From positions 1 to 64,000 of the forward strand of contig CADCFG010000005.1 in NCBI GenBank assembly GCA_902800625.1: a DNA stretch of 64,000 bases, in the 5' to 3' direction. The notes below the pieces were generated by a model. That model did no database searches. It worked only from the letters and a program-made list of their open reading frames with translations, and was not told where the DNA came from. Each line of letters opens with the position of its first letter. Position 1 is the first letter of the stretch. This document shows, one piece after another, positions 1-9,610 of the stretch. Source of the DNA: an uncultured Eubacteriales bacterium. Its GTDB lineage: Bacteria; Bacillota; Clostridia; Christensenellales; Aristaeellaceae. The position numbers and the translations under genes were made by a program.

Positions 1-39
1 TGTAGCAGGTTGAGTGAGTTTTTGTTTAACTTCTTGTCT

Positions 40-58
40 CCACCCGCATAGCGGGTGG
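40..58 (+). terminator. Possible terminator hairpin at window edge
   Basis: The 8-bp stem CCACCCGC/GCGGGTGG has a 3-nt loop and is followed on the plus strand by TTTCTT. It could end a plus-strand gene lying left of the window, but no such gene is visible, so this is weak. Confidence 0.3.
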
Positions 59-103
59 TTTCTTGTCTCGCTTCGCTCGACGGACTTAAGTCCATTAATG
101 ACA

Positions 104-129
104 GGGCGATCCCGTTTGCGGGATCGCCC
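104..129 (-). terminator. Hairpin downstream of the first gene
   Basis: A perfect 11-bp stem (GGGCGATCCCG paired with CGGGATCGCCC) with a 4-nt loop lies 34 nt past the stop codon of the minus-strand gene ending at 163. There is no clear U-tract, so it may be a weak terminator or only an mRNA 3' end structure. Confidence 0.45.
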
Positions 130-162
130 TCAATGCAGCGGCCCGAATCGAGCCGTGCCCGG

Positions 163-1573
163 TTACTTCACCTTGACCTTCGTCTGTGCGGTCAAGCCGT
201 TGGCGGTGGTTGCGATGATCGTCACCGTTCCCTTCTTCACGCCCTTTACGACGCCCTTGGCGCTCACCGTGGGGCTGGCCGTGCCGATGTACGCCTTGGT
301 GCCGTTCACCATCTTCCAGGCCTTGATATATCCCTTGTAGCACTTGCCCTTCTTCAGGCCCTCGATGGTATACGAGGTGATCGTGCCGCCATAAACGGTC
401 TGGCGCAGCGGATAGTTGCCCTTGCCGTCACAGTTCCTGAAGAATACGTCGTAGCCCTGCGCGTCGGCGACCTTCGTCCAGTTGATCGTCAGCGCCGTCT
501 TCCCGGAGGTCTTAAACTCCGCCAGCAGCGTGGCATCGGGATAAATGGGACGGTGCGCCGGCTCGGGATTCACCGGATCAGGCTTCACTGGGTCGGGCTT
601 CGTCGCGTCCTCGGGCTTCGTCGCAATAGTCACTTTCAGGCTTCGCGCCGCAGTATCGTCGTGGTTCGCGTCGCCCTTTACCCTGTAGTACACGGTGTAG
701 GTGCCTGCGTTGGTGGCGGTGGGCACGGTCGTGCTCCAGGTCTTGCCGTCAGTGCTGTACTGCATCGTACCGCCGTCGGCTTCGCTGGTAAACTCATATT
801 TGACGTTCCCGTCGCCCAGGACGTCGGCCATGTTGTCGCTGGTCACCTGCACGGGGTTGCCCTCGGCGTCCGTCACGGTGATCTCGTATTCATAGGAAGC
901 CACGATGGTTTCAGCCTCCGCAGCGGCCTGCGTCGCGTCGTCCGCCAGCGCCGCATAGGCTTTCTTGAACGAAACCCCGTCATTGGGATCGCTGACGATC
1001 AGCGCCGCGCCATCCGGGAACACGCCCGGCTCGGCGGTGACCGTCACCGCGCCCGCGGAGGCAGAGAAGGGCGTCGCCTCGTCGACAGTCTCCTCTGCGA
1101 TTTCAGGATAAACGGGTCCGGATGGGCGATGACCGGGTCGATCCCGCCGTCGCCGTCTGCGTCCGTGAACAGCGGCGCACCGTCCTCCAGATACCAGCCT
1201 TCAAAGGCAAAGCCCTCCGGCGCGACGGGATCGTCGGGGCGGACGATCTCCTCACCTTCCCGCGCCGCCTGCTCCGAGAGCAGCGTATCCTCCGCAATGA
1301 AGCAATACGTCACCACGGCGTCCGGGTCTGCCTCGGCTCCGTCCTCGGCAGCCAAGCTGTCCGGGAATGTGTCGCCTGACAGATCAGGCAGTGGGATCTC
1401 CCCCACCCCTTCGGCCTCCGGCTCCACATCGAGGCTGGAATCCGCGTCCCCTCGAAGGATGCGCCTTCAACCGCCACGATCCCGTCCGCGGGCTCATCCG
1501 CGAACGCAAACGTGGGCACGGCCAGCAGCAGCGCGATCAACAGCGCCAACGCTCTCTTCATCGTATGCTTCAT
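163..1573 (-). pseudogene. Secreted Ig-like/Fn3 surface protein, two frameshifts
   Basis: The reading frame starts at the ATG at 1573, 7 nt after AGGAG, and encodes a clear signal peptide (KRALALLIALLLAVPTFAFA). It then changes frame twice. One base appears lost near 1450, in a GGGG run, and another near 1110, in CATCCGGAC. Joined, the pieces give an InlB/Flg_new-type repeat (FEGWYLEDG...), an Ig-like bacterial surface domain around NAGTYTVYYRVKGD, a KPDPVKPDPVNPEP linker, a fibronectin type III-like domain and a final Ig-like strand set ending KVKVK. No LPxTG or membrane anchor is seen, so the intact ancestor would have been secreted, perhaps as an adhesin. The family assignment is by eye. 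Because both lesions are single-base deletions, assembly error is possible, but see the finding on lesion clustering. Confidence 0.7.
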
Positions 1574-1982
1574 ATTCATTCTCCTTTGTCCTGGAACAAA
1601 TATTTCCATTTTACCATTGTATTTTTCCACATCTCGCCCATCATTACATCCACCAAACCTAGTTTGTCACTATTTTTTCAAAATTGTCAACATTTGGTTG
1701 TCAAATTTCCTGTTGGCCGGTACACACAACCGGAAAATAAGCGAAAAGCCATTGTTTCGGCGTGGAGGGTAGTACCGGCAGGGTCCCGGGCCACGCCCTT
1801 TTGCAGAGGGCCTGCGCCCGTCAGGCATCCTTTATCCGCCTCATCCGGGCCAAAGGTGTCCTGCGCGGCATTCATTGACAGGAAAAAGGCGCCTGTTTAG
1901 GCGCCATGGTCATATATGCGTATGGGGCAGTCGGGTTTTCCCGACTGCCCCTGTGATTTGTCCTGTCGTCTGGCGATCCCGC
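1574..1982. other. Intergenic region with two hairpins only
   Basis: No gene is visible in about 410 nt between two minus-strand surface-protein genes. It holds the terminator at 1883-1905 and a perfect 12-bp hairpin at 1924-1951 (GGGGCAGTCGGG, TTTT loop). A TTGACA near 1690 on the minus strand has no convincing -10 partner, so no promoter is called. Confidence 0.5.
1883..1905 (-). terminator. Intrinsic terminator of the 1724-aa gene
   Basis: Read on the minus strand, GGCGCC, a 6-nt loop and GGCGCC are followed by TTTTT. It lies about 80 nt past the stop codon at 1983, after a second 12-bp hairpin at 1924-1951. Confidence 0.7.
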
Positions 1983-4900
1983 TCAATCCAGGTGGATGAA
2001 AGTGGCCAGACCATTCTCCTCGGCATAGGCCTGCGCGTCGGAACCGGATACGCCGTAGACCGTGAACGCGCCGGCATCATCGAAGGCTTCTGCCGAGATA
2101 CCGGATGCGCCGTCCTCGATCTCAACAGCCAGGAGGCTGGCGCAGTCCGCAAAGGCACGGTCCGCAACCGAGGTCACCGTAGCGGGGATCACGATCTTCT
2201 GCGCGGCAGAGCCTGCGAAAGCCTCCTCGTCGATCTTTGTCAGCGCGGCGGGCAGGGTCAACGTGTCGGGATCCTCCGGGAGCATGGCCACGGTGTACGT
2301 GGTCATATTGTAATTGTAGCCCACTTCGGTGCTGAATACGAAGATGTCGTACCGTTGCCCGGGCGTGAAATCGCTGGCGGGGATGGAGTAGCTCCAGTCG
2401 TCAAAATTGAGATCCTCGTCGTAGTAAACGTATTCCTCCGTGTCGTGCTCCGTCACTTCCGTCACGATGAAAATCGCGCTCTCGGGGACCACTTCGAAGC
2501 TGAGCGGCTGGCCCTGGGTCCAAACCTGCGACATGTGAATCTCCGGGCTGGGCAGGTCGCCATAGGGCGCGGCCAGCTGAATGACCGCTTCGCTGGTCTC
2601 GGTTTTACCGTCGGGATAGGTGGCCGTGAACAGCACCTGGCGTTCGCCCTCCATCGAACCGAACACCACATCCTCGGTGAAGCTCTCGCCCTCCTGTTCA
2701 AAGAGCTGCGGCTCCGAATCATCGCCGGGGATGGAGATCGCCATGGAAATCTTCTCCGCGCCGGGCGCATAGGCGGTCACGCGGGGCCGATCCTGGGTGA
2801 GCACGGGCGATTCGGGCAGGCTCACGACCAAACCCTCGCCCGGCTCTTCCACGGCGACAAATCGACGAATGTCGCCGCTCTCGTAGCCGATGGCATCCGT
2901 GTGGATTTCCAGGTAGTACAGTCCGGGCTCCGTGTCGATCGTCTCCACCCGAATGGTGTGGTTGTACTCGTCCCAGAAGAAATGGTCCGTCACGTCGCGG
3001 TCGTCTTCGTCGCGAAGGTAGCCAATATACCACTCATCATGGTCCTGCAGGTTGTCGATGGTGATGCGGAAAGGCTGCCCGCGCTGGACGATTTCGCTCT
3101 CAAGGGTATAATCCGGCGCCTCCAGCGCGCCCAGCGAATCCACCTGAACGGTGACGACGGGGGTCACGCCGACCCAGTCCAGGCTCTCAAAATCCACGTT
3201 CTCCGGATCGTCGATGGGATCGGTGGTGTATTTTGCGTAAACCCGGTTTACGCCTGTCTGGTAGAATCCAAACTGCTCCTCGATATGGCTGCCCACGAAG
3301 CCGTCCCACGCATCGTCGCCGTGGTAGACCCACAGCGCTGTCGCGCTGGGCACGTCGACCGTCACCAGGGCGGATTCGCAGCGCAGCAGTTCGCTTTCGC
3401 TGACGGTGATCGTGCCGTCGACGACCTGACTGTCGACGGCCAGGATTTCAGCGGTGACCCGCGTGGGCTCGTAGCCGATGGCGTCGGGACGCAGCCATGT
3501 CTCGATGCGATAGGGAACGCCCGTCTCGAGGTCTTCGCCGCTCACGCGGTAAACGCCGACGGTCTCTTCCTCGCCCTCGGTGATGGAGATGGTCTCCAGA
3601 GGCATATCATCCCATTCCATGCTGTTGAGCGTCACTTCGTGGAAGAAGCGGACGCCGTTGTGCTTCCAGGTGACGGTGAACTCCGCTTCGCCGTTCGCCG
3701 CGACGGTGGCCGGCGCTTCGATGAACGCCTCCAGCGCGCCTTTGGGGGCGGTGACGCTCACGACGATGGGCTCGCCGATCAGGCGCCAGCCCTCGCCGTC
3801 GGGCACGATGGCCTTCAGCACGTATTTTCCCGGCTGGTCAAAGGAAAAGCTGCGGCTCATGGCTTCGGAGTCTCTCTCATCCCAAAGCTCGTCATTGCAG
3901 GTGATGCGGATGACTTCCGCGCCCGGCGCGTAGACCGAGCAGCTGGCGCTTTCCTGGGTGAGCAGCTCGGCGGCAGTGACCTTGAAGTCCTCCTCGCCGC
4001 TGCCCGGCGTCACCGTGAAGCACATTTCTTCGGACATGCCGCTGTCATAGCCCTCCGCGTTCGCCCAGACCTTGACGCAATAGGTCTCGCCAACAGCCAG
4101 TTCCACGGTCGGCAGCAGGATCTCCCCTGCCGTCTCGTAACCGCAGTCAAAGGGCCAATCGTCCTCGTCGCCGTATTCGTTGCGGTGATACAGGCGCAGG
4201 TAGTAATCCTCGGCGCTTTCAACCTCGCCGATGCCCACGTTCAGCCAGTCGCCCTGCGCCACGCTCTCGGGCACCGTCAGCACCGGGTCGTCCAGTGTGC
4301 CGTAGGGCGAGATCACGTGCAGCCGCACGCCGTTGCTGATCATGCTCCAATCGAGGTCGTTCCAGTCGAATTCGCCCCAGTCGAAGTCCTCCTCTCGCCA
4401 GACGGGGTCGTCCGTCGTGGCCTGCGCCACCATTAAGACATCGCCGCTGCCAAAGCTCCAGCCGTCGATCCCGTTGAAATCCTGGGCATCGAAGTATTCC
4501 CAGTTATCGCCGTTCAGGACCCTCAGGGCCGTGACGCTCTCGGGAGCGGTCACGTTCACGCGGATGCCCTTCAGGCTCAACCAGTTATCGATGTCAGCCG
4601 TGCCGCCGTTGACGGTGAGGGTCAGCTCCTGCTCCATGGAATCGGACACCAGGAAGCATGCGTCCGTATGCCCGCCGTTGTAGCCCCTCGCGCTCACGTG
4701 CGCCTGGAGCATATACATACCCGGCTGCTGGAAGCAATCTCCGGGGATCGAATAGAGGATGCTCCCGTCGCCCTCTTCGCCATCGAAGGCATCATCCACG
4801 TATTCCCAGCCGCCGTCCTCCGGGCGGTAACTCAGTTCCAGATGATAATCCTCGGCATTGTTTACTTTCTCGACGGCAAAGTCGAGCTTCTCGCCCACGG

Positions 4901-7157
4901 CATGAAGGGCAGGCAGGCCCCGGATGACAGGATCCTCCAAATCGCCGTTGGGCGCTGTCACGGTCAGCTCCACAGGCTCGGCTTCGATGGGCTCGTCGTC
5001 CATCCAGGCAGTCAGCTTAAAGGTATAGGTGCCGGCTTCGGAACAGCCCCAGTTCCAGGTGTTGTAATCGCCGCCGCCATCGAAATCCTGGTGCCAGTTC
5101 GAATCGGCGTCCCACAGGATTTCGACGTTCATATTGTCGGCTCCAGGCGCATAGGCGTAGATGGTGAGATTGTCCTGGGTAAGCATCTCCTCCCTGGAGA
5201 GCTGGAGCACGGCCGGCGGCAGCGGCTTCGTGCGCTCGGTGACCAGGAAGCTCATTTCCTCGGATTCGCCGCTATCGTAGCCCTCCGCGTTCGCCCAGAC
5301 CTTGACGCAATAGGTCTCGCCCAGCTGCAGTGCGAAGGTGGAAATCCGAACCTGGCCGGCTTCATCGTAATCACATTCAAAAAGACACTCGTCCTCGTCG
5401 CCGTATTCGTTGCGATGGTACAGGCGCAGGTAGTAATCCTCGGCGTTTTCAACCTCGCCGATGGTCACTTCCAGCCAGTCGCCATACTCCACGTTTTCGG
5501 GCACCGTCAGCGTCGGGCTGTCCAGGCTGCCGAAGGGAGCGATCACATTCAGCCTCACGCCGTTGCTGGTCATGCTCCAATCGAGGCTGCTCCAGTCGAA
5601 CCCGCCCCAGTCGAAGCCCTCTTCGCGCCATACGGGCTCGGCGTCCGTGGCCTGCGCCACCAAGATGATATCTCCTCTGCCATAGCTCCAGCCGTCGATC
5701 CCGTTGAAATCCCGGACGTCGAAGTATTCCCAGTTATCGCCGTTCAGGACCCTCAGGGCCGTGGCTTCCTCGGGAATATCCACGTCCACGCGGATGCCCT
5801 TATTGCTCAGCCATTCTTCAATGTCCTCCGTGCTGCCGTTGACGGTGAGGGTCAGCGCCTGCTCCATGGAATCGGACACCAGGAAGCGCACATCCGTATA
5901 TCCGCCATTGTAGCCCAGCGCAAAGCAATTCACATGCAGCTGATAGATGCCCGGATGCTGGAAGAAGGCTTCCGGAATCTGAATCCGGGTATCCACAGTC
6001 CCGTAACGGCAGGGGTTAAGTTCATACAGGTGTTCCCAGCCGCCGTTCTCCTGGCGATACTCCAGCCAAACGTGGTAATCCTCGGCGTTGGACACCTCTG
6101 TAAATTCGCAGTCAAGCGCCTCCCCCAGCGTCAGGACCGCGGGCACCCCTTCAACCGCCGGCGCTTCCAGGTCGCCGTCAGGCGCATCCACAACCAGCGA
6201 CACCGGCCCGGCTTCGCGGCAGTCGTCGCCCCGCCACGCCTTGAGGGTAAATATGAAAGTGCCCTCCTCCGAGCTGCTCCAGAAGGCCCGATCAAAGGAG
6301 CCGTTCAGGTTCAGGCGGTTCTCCCAGTCCGGTTCGCCTTCCTTGCGAATCTCCACCTCCATCCAGTCGGCCTCCTCCGCGTAGCCGTAGACGACCACAG
6401 ATCGATAGCTGAGGACGCTTTCTTCGGAGAGATACAGTGCCATATCCGGCAGTTCCGCCGCGCTTTCCTCGACGGTGAAGCTCAGGCGCGTCTGGCTCTG
6501 GTCGTAGTCCAAGGCCTCGCAGGACAGCCAGAGGTCATAGTCTCCGGGCTCCAGGTTGATGGTGGGAAAGCCCTGGGACGCGCCGGCTTCGGCCGCGAAG
6601 TCCATGTGCCAGTTCTCCACGCGTACGGAGTCGGTACCTTCCAGCCGGTTCAGCTCGGCGAAATACCACTCGCCCTTGCCCTGGAGTTGATCGATGGTGA
6701 AATAGACCATATCGCCCCTGGTCACACTGTCATTGTCCAGGTGGGCCGAAGGGCGGTTCAGCGTGCCGAGGCATTCGCCGACGGTCACGCTCACCGGCTG
6801 GCCAAGCTGTTCCCATGTGAGATCGTCCGCCTCGTCCCAGTCGAAGTCGTCCGGATAGTCGTCCGAAGTATATTCGGCCTTGACCACCCACTCGCCGGAG
6901 CGCCAGCACATCATATAGATGCTAAAGGCGGCGAGGTTCCAATAGCGATCGTAATAATCCCAACGCTCATCGCCGTCATTCCATACGCGCACAGCGCTGG
7001 CGTCGGGGGCCTGGATCAAGATGTTGATCTCCTCGTTGTATCTCGGCGTCAGTGTGTTCACACGCAAGCTGGGCGACACCTCCGCCAGCGCCACAGCGGT
7101 GAGCGAAGCGACGCAAAGCACGAGCGCCAGCAAGCAGACCAGCAACCTGTGTTTCAT
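1983..7157 (-). CDS. Giant secreted repeat protein with C-terminal BspA-like LRR
   Basis: A 1724-residue exported protein of unknown role. Residues 1-25 form a signal peptide (RLLVCLLALVLCVASLTAVALA). The body is a chain of beta-rich modules with recurring motifs: LTQ...YAPGA, TAPxGDLExP, NAEDYxLxLxYR, GYxxGxTxxxFLV and WANAEGYDSG. Residues 244-653 and 654-1063 are a clear tandem duplication (offset exactly 1230 nt). The last ~95 residues (LPAALTKIDEEAFAGSAAQKIVIPA...) form a BspA-type leucine-rich repeat, a fold common in surface proteins of gut Firmicutes. The protein is acidic and Trp/Tyr-rich. There is no LPxTG motif, SLH domain or C-terminal membrane segment, so attachment is unclear. 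RBS AAAGGAGGA precedes the ATG, and a TATAAT lies at 7210-7215. The gene is intact, unlike its secreted neighbour. Confidence 0.85.
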   Translation of the reverse strand: MKHRLLVCLLALVLCVASLTAVALAEVSPSLRVNTLTPRYNEEINILIQAPDASAVRVWNDGDERWDYYDRYWNLAAFSIYMMCWRSGEWVVKAEYTSDDYPDDFDWDEADDLTWEQLGQPVSVTVGECLGTLNRPSAHLDNDSVTRGDMVYFTIDQLQGKGEWYFAELNRLEGTDSVRVENWHMDFAAEAGASQGFPTINLEPGDYDLWLSCEALDYDQSQTRLSFTVEESAAELPDMALYLSEESVLSYRSVVVYGYAEEADWMEVEIRKEGEPDWENRLNLNGSFDRAFWSSSEEGTFIFTLKAWRGDDCREAGPVSLVVDAPDGDLEAPAVEGVPAVLTLGEALDCEFTEVSNAEDYHVWLEYRQENGGWEHLYELNPCRYGTVDTRIQIPEAFFQHPGIYQLHVNCFALGYNGGYTDVRFLVSDSMEQALTLTVNGSTEDIEEWLSNKGIRVDVDIPEEATALRVLNGDNWEYFDVRDFNGIDGWSYGRGDIILVAQATDAEPVWREEGFDWGGFDWSSLDWSMTSNGVRLNVIAPFGSLDSPTLTVPENVEYGDWLEVTIGEVENAEDYYLRLYHRNEYGDEDECLFECDYDEAGQVRISTFALQLGETYCVKVWANAEGYDSGESEEMSFLVTERTKPLPPAVLQLSREEMLTQDNLTIYAYAPGADNMNVEILWDADSNWHQDFDGGGDYNTWNWGCSEAGTYTFKLTAWMDDEPIEAEPVELTVTAPNGDLEDPVIRGLPALHAVGEKLDFAVEKVNNAEDYHLELSYRPEDGGWEYVDDAFDGEEGDGSILYSIPGDCFQQPGMYMLQAHVSARGYNGGHTDACFLVSDSMEQELTLTVNGGTADIDNWLSLKGIRVNVTAPESVTALRVLNGDNWEYFDAQDFNGIDGWSFGSGDVLMVAQATTDDPVWREEDFDWGEFDWNDLDWSMISNGVRLHVISPYGTLDDPVLTVPESVAQGDWLNVGIGEVESAEDYYLRLYHRNEYGDEDDWPFDCGYETAGEILLPTVELAVGETYCVKVWANAEGYDSGMSEEMCFTVTPGSGEEDFKVTAAELLTQESASCSVYAPGAEVIRITCNDELWDERDSEAMSRSFSFDQPGKYVLKAIVPDGEGWRLIGEPIVVSVTAPKGALEAFIEAPATVAANGEAEFTVTWKHNGVRFFHEVTLNSMEWDDMPLETISITEGEEETVGVYRVSGEDLETGVPYRIETWLRPDAIGYEPTRVTAEILAVDSQVVDGTITVSESELLRCESALVTVDVPSATALWVYHGDDAWDGFVGSHIEEQFGFYQTGVNRVYAKYTTDPIDDPENVDFESLDWVGVTPVVTVQVDSLGALEAPDYTLESEIVQRGQPFRITIDNLQDHDEWYIGYLRDEDDRDVTDHFFWDEYNHTIRVETIDTEPGLYYLEIHTDAIGYESGDIRRFVAVEEPGEGLVVSLPESPVLTQDRPRVTAYAPGAEKISMAISIPGDDSEPQLFEQEGESFTEDVVFGSMEGERQVLFTATYPDGKTETSEAVIQLAAPYGDLPSPEIHMSQVWTQGQPLSFEVVPESAIFIVTEVTEHDTEEYVYYDEDLNFDDWSYSIPASDFTPGQRYDIFVFSTEVGYNYNMTTYTVAMLPEDPDTLTLPAALTKIDEEAFAGSAAQKIVIPATVTSVADRAFADCASLLAVEIEDGASGISAEAFDDAGAFTVYGVSGSDAQAYAEENGLATFIHLD
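3966..6425 (-). repeat. 410-residue tandem duplication within the giant protein
   Basis: Two 1230-nt units (about 6425-5196 and 5195-3966) encode parallel modules. Shared landmarks are SDSMEQ.LTLTVNG, TALRVLNGDNWEYFD, FNGIDGWS, DLDWSM.SNGVRL and AEDYYLRLYHRNEYGDED. Stretches of nucleotide identity remain, for example starting CAGTTATCGCCGTTCAGGAC at both 4501 and 5731. The identity suggests a fairly recent duplication or gene conversion. Confidence 0.85.
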
Positions 7158-7228
7158 GGGTCATTCCTCCTTTATAGAGCCTTGTTGTGGCAGATACACC
7201 ATTAATGATATTATAACCTTTTATCAAC

Positions 7229-7256
7229 AAAAAAAGGTGGGCAGTCTGCCCACCTT
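7229..7256 (-). terminator. Intrinsic terminator of the HTH-kinase operon
   Basis: On the minus strand AAGGTGGGCA, GAC and TGCCCACCTT are followed by a run of seven T. It lies 21 nt beyond the kinase stop codon. Nearly the same hairpin occurs at 9377-9401, upstream of the same operon. Confidence 0.9.
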
Positions 7257-7276
7257 GTGAAGGGATTTGATCCCGT

Positions 7277-8884
7277 TCAGTTTTCCGTGATGTTGATCTG
7301 CACGTCGGTGCCCTCAAGCACCGTCTTGACCGCGTCGACCTGCTCCTGGAGCACATAGACGGCCTCCAGCTCGGGAAATGCCTTCAGGCCGGAGAGATCC
7401 TTGATGTTCCCGTGCTGCAGCGTCACGGACCGCACCTTGGGAAACCGCTGGGCGATGTCGTCCACATTGTCCAGCTCCAGCCACATGAGCCCGAGGTTCT
7501 TCACGTTGGGATAGCTGCCCGCCTGATTGAGGGACGTGATGTCGTTCAGCCCGATGTCCAGCGTCTCCAGCCACGGGCACCTTTCCAGCGCGGTCACATC
7601 GGAAAGGCCGTCGCAGAACAGGATCGCGTGCTTGAGCCCCGGCGCATCCGCGATGGCGGCGACGCCGGAGAGATGCATGTGCTTGAGCTCCACGGTATAC
7701 AGCTTTGCCAGCCCCGCAATGCCCGTCGCGTCCACGTAGCCCTGATGGACGATGTGCACTTCCTCCAGGTTCTTGAGCAGCTGGAGGTCGTCCAGCGTGC
7801 GGATCGGGCCCCCGACGCAGTCGGCCACGTCGCATTGGTTGAACGGTTCAGCGTCGCTGAAGGCCTGGTTGCCAAAGATATACAGCCGCTTGACCTGGGC
7901 CAGGTCCTCCTCGGTCAGCGGGCCGCTCTCCTTGCCGATCCACAGCCGCGCGGCCTGCTCGATCAACGGCTCCTGGAAGGATATCCTTTCCACGGGCCGC
8001 AGCCAGTCGGTATATCGGCCCGCGGCAAAGCCCGCGCACAGCATAAGGAGCGCCGCCAGCGCCAGGGCGGCGGCAATCCTGGGGTTGATTCGCCTTTTGC
8101 GCCTGCCGACGGTCACCAACGCCCGCTTGACCTCGCTGATGTCCGAAAAGCGCTGTTCCGGAGCAAACGCCGTGCATCGGTCGATGATCCGCTGCAGGTC
8201 CGGGTCGATGGAAATATTCCCGTTCGCCCGGACATTGCCCGTCACCAGCCAGCGCAGCAGCACGCCGAAGGCGTAGATGTCCGCACGGTTATCTGTCTGG
8301 CCGAAGCCGTACTGCTCCGGCGGCGCAAAGCCCTTGGTGCCGAAGAACACCGTGTCCGTGCTGCTGCCTTCCTTCACGGCGCGGGCGATGTCAAAGTCGA
8401 TCAGCACAATGCCGCCGTCGGGCCTGACGATGATGTTTTCCGGCTTGATGTCCCGGTGCACCACCGGCGGCACGTGGGCATGCAGCACTTGCAGGATGTC
8501 GCAGAGCTGCCTTGCCACTGACGCGATATCCGCGATGGACAGATGACGATCCCGGACGTATGCGTTCAGCGGTTCTCCTTCGATGTATTCCCGAACGACG
8601 CACAGCATTTGCTCGTTCTGGTACTGCTCGTAATAACGGGGCAGGCCGGGGTGGTGCAATTCCCGCAGCAGCTGGATATCCGGGCGCAGCGGGAACACAG
8701 CGCGGTCATAGCAGGTGGCCACGGCCATTTCTCCCCCAGCCTTGCGCTGCACAAGGAAGGTCTCACGCCCGGTGTGGCTCGCCAGGCACTCCATCTGGTC
8801 GTATGCCGCAAGAAAGTCCTTTGGATAGCTGCTCTGGGCGAATACGGATTCCATGTCCGCCACAATTTGCTTCAATTCATTCAC
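7277..8884 (-). CDS. Membrane kinase-like receptor with extracellular LRR
   Basis: 535 residues. Start is the GTG at 8884, preceded by GGGAGG and overlapping the upstream stop codon (GTGA). Residues about 25-260 are a Hanks-type kinase fold. The catalytic-loop motif HRDIKPEN, the metal-binding position as DFD rather than DFG, and the activation segment GTKGFAPPEQYG with DIYAFGVLL are all present. The beta-3 motif reads AVATCYD, where related proteins, as I recall, have AKCYD, so the ATP-anchoring lysine seems to be missing. After RRKRR, one membrane helix follows (IAAALALAALLMLCAGFAAG). The outer ~230 residues carry leucine-rich repeats (LGLMWLELDN, VRSVTLQHGNIKDLSGL). The architecture suggests a sensor whose LRR domain reads an external signal, with weak or no phosphotransfer. 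Partner: the coupled HTH protein. Confidence 0.85.
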   Translation of the reverse strand: MNELKQIVADMESVFAQSSYPKDFLAAYDQMECLASHTGRETFLVQRKAGGEMAVATCYDRAVFPLRPDIQLLRELHHPGLPRYYEQYQNEQMLCVVREYIEGEPLNAYVRDRHLSIADIASVARQLCDILQVLHAHVPPVVHRDIKPENIIVRPDGGIVLIDFDIARAVKEGSSTDTVFFGTKGFAPPEQYGFGQTDNRADIYAFGVLLRWLVTGNVRANGNISIDPDLQRIIDRCTAFAPEQRFSDISEVKRALVTVGRRKRRINPRIAAALALAALLMLCAGFAAGRYTDWLRPVERISFQEPLIEQAARLWIGKESGPLTEEDLAQVKRLYIFGNQAFSDAEPFNQCDVADCVGGPIRTLDDLQLLKNLEEVHIVHQGYVDATGIAGLAKLYTVELKHMHLSGVAAIADAPGLKHAILFCDGLSDVTALERCPWLETLDIGLNDITSLNQAGSYPNVKNLGLMWLELDNVDDIAQRFPKVRSVTLQHGNIKDLSGLKAFPELEAVYVLQEQVDAVKTVLEGTDVQINITEN

Positions 8885-9327
8885 TTTTCTCTTCCTCCCA
8901 GCAGCGGCAATTCCAGATTTTGAAGGATGATTTGCGTGTCCACCAGAGAGACGTGGTTGTGAAGGCAGTAGATGATTGCCGCGTCGCGCTTGATGCGCGG
9001 ATAGAGCAGGCTCCTGCGGGCGATCCGAAGCATATCCTGCGCCTGCGTCAGGTCGGCCTGCATGGCGAATGCCAGCTTCAAAACCGTATCCCTCGACGGG
9101 TTGCGCTTGCCGCTGAACAGCTGGTGGCCGTAGGATTTTTCCAGATTGGCCCGTCGTATCACCTGCTCCGGCACCTCCAAATGCTGCCTGCACCAGTTGT
9201 TCAGATATTCACCGAAGGATGCCGTCAGGTACGCGGATTCATTCCTCTGGAGAAAGTGCTCAAGGTTTCGTTCCTTGAACAGCAGCGCCAGCAGTTCGTC
9301 TGTGCTGATTCGATTGTCATCCGGCAT
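8881..9327 (-). CDS. HTH protein coupled to the kinase-like receptor
   Basis: 148 residues, mostly helical. A Cro/CI-like segment (about residues 55-105: YGHQLFSGKRNPSRDTVLKLAFAM) resembles XRE helix-turn-helix domains. The C-terminal ~45 residues (RIARRSLLYPRIKRDAAIIYCLHNH) are also helical and have no assigned function. I know XRE-like proteins placed before Ser/Thr kinases in Lachnospiraceae-type genomes; that link is from memory. The stop codon overlaps the kinase GTG, so the two are translationally coupled and probably act together, with the HTH protein as possible client or adaptor of the kinase domain. The RBS GGGGTGAG precedes the ATG. No strong promoter is seen upstream. Confidence 0.7.
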   Translation of the reverse strand: MPDDNRISTDELLALLFKERNLEHFLQRNESAYLTASFGEYLNNWCRQHLEVPEQVIRRANLEKSYGHQLFSGKRNPSRDTVLKLAFAMQADLTQAQDMLRIARRSLLYPRIKRDAAIIYCLHNHVSLVDTQIILQNLELPLLGGREK

Positions 9328-9376
9328 AACTCACTCACCCCATTGTTCTAACGGGATTGTAACACGTTCCGTTGTG

Positions 9377-9401
9377 AAAAAGGTGGGCAGGCTGCCCACC
9401 T
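9377..9401 (-). terminator. Intrinsic terminator upstream of the HTH-kinase operon
   Basis: AGGTGGGCA/TGCCCACCT stem followed on the minus strand by TTTTT. It would stop transcription from genes to the right (9840-10589) before the HTH-kinase operon. Its stem repeats that at 7234-7256. Confidence 0.75.
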
Positions 9402-9610
9402 CAATTCCAATGCGAAAGCCAGAAGGCATTGCCTACGCCATATCGAGCGTGATTCGATTCATCGCTCCACACTCATTATAGCATGCGGATATCCCTGAGG
9501 CAATCTCCAATTGCTGCAAGCCCCGCATTGCATCTGCCGCACTCCATGCTTACGCGTCGTAGGTCCATGTGAACGCCGTTCCCCGCATCGTCCGCCAATC
9601 AGGGGCCCAT

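Noticed and set aside
1875..7205. Long plus-strand frames opposite the giant secreted protein
   Set aside because: Composition (His/Val/Gly/Asp-rich) mirrors antisense translation of the real protein; no RBS or recognisable domain.
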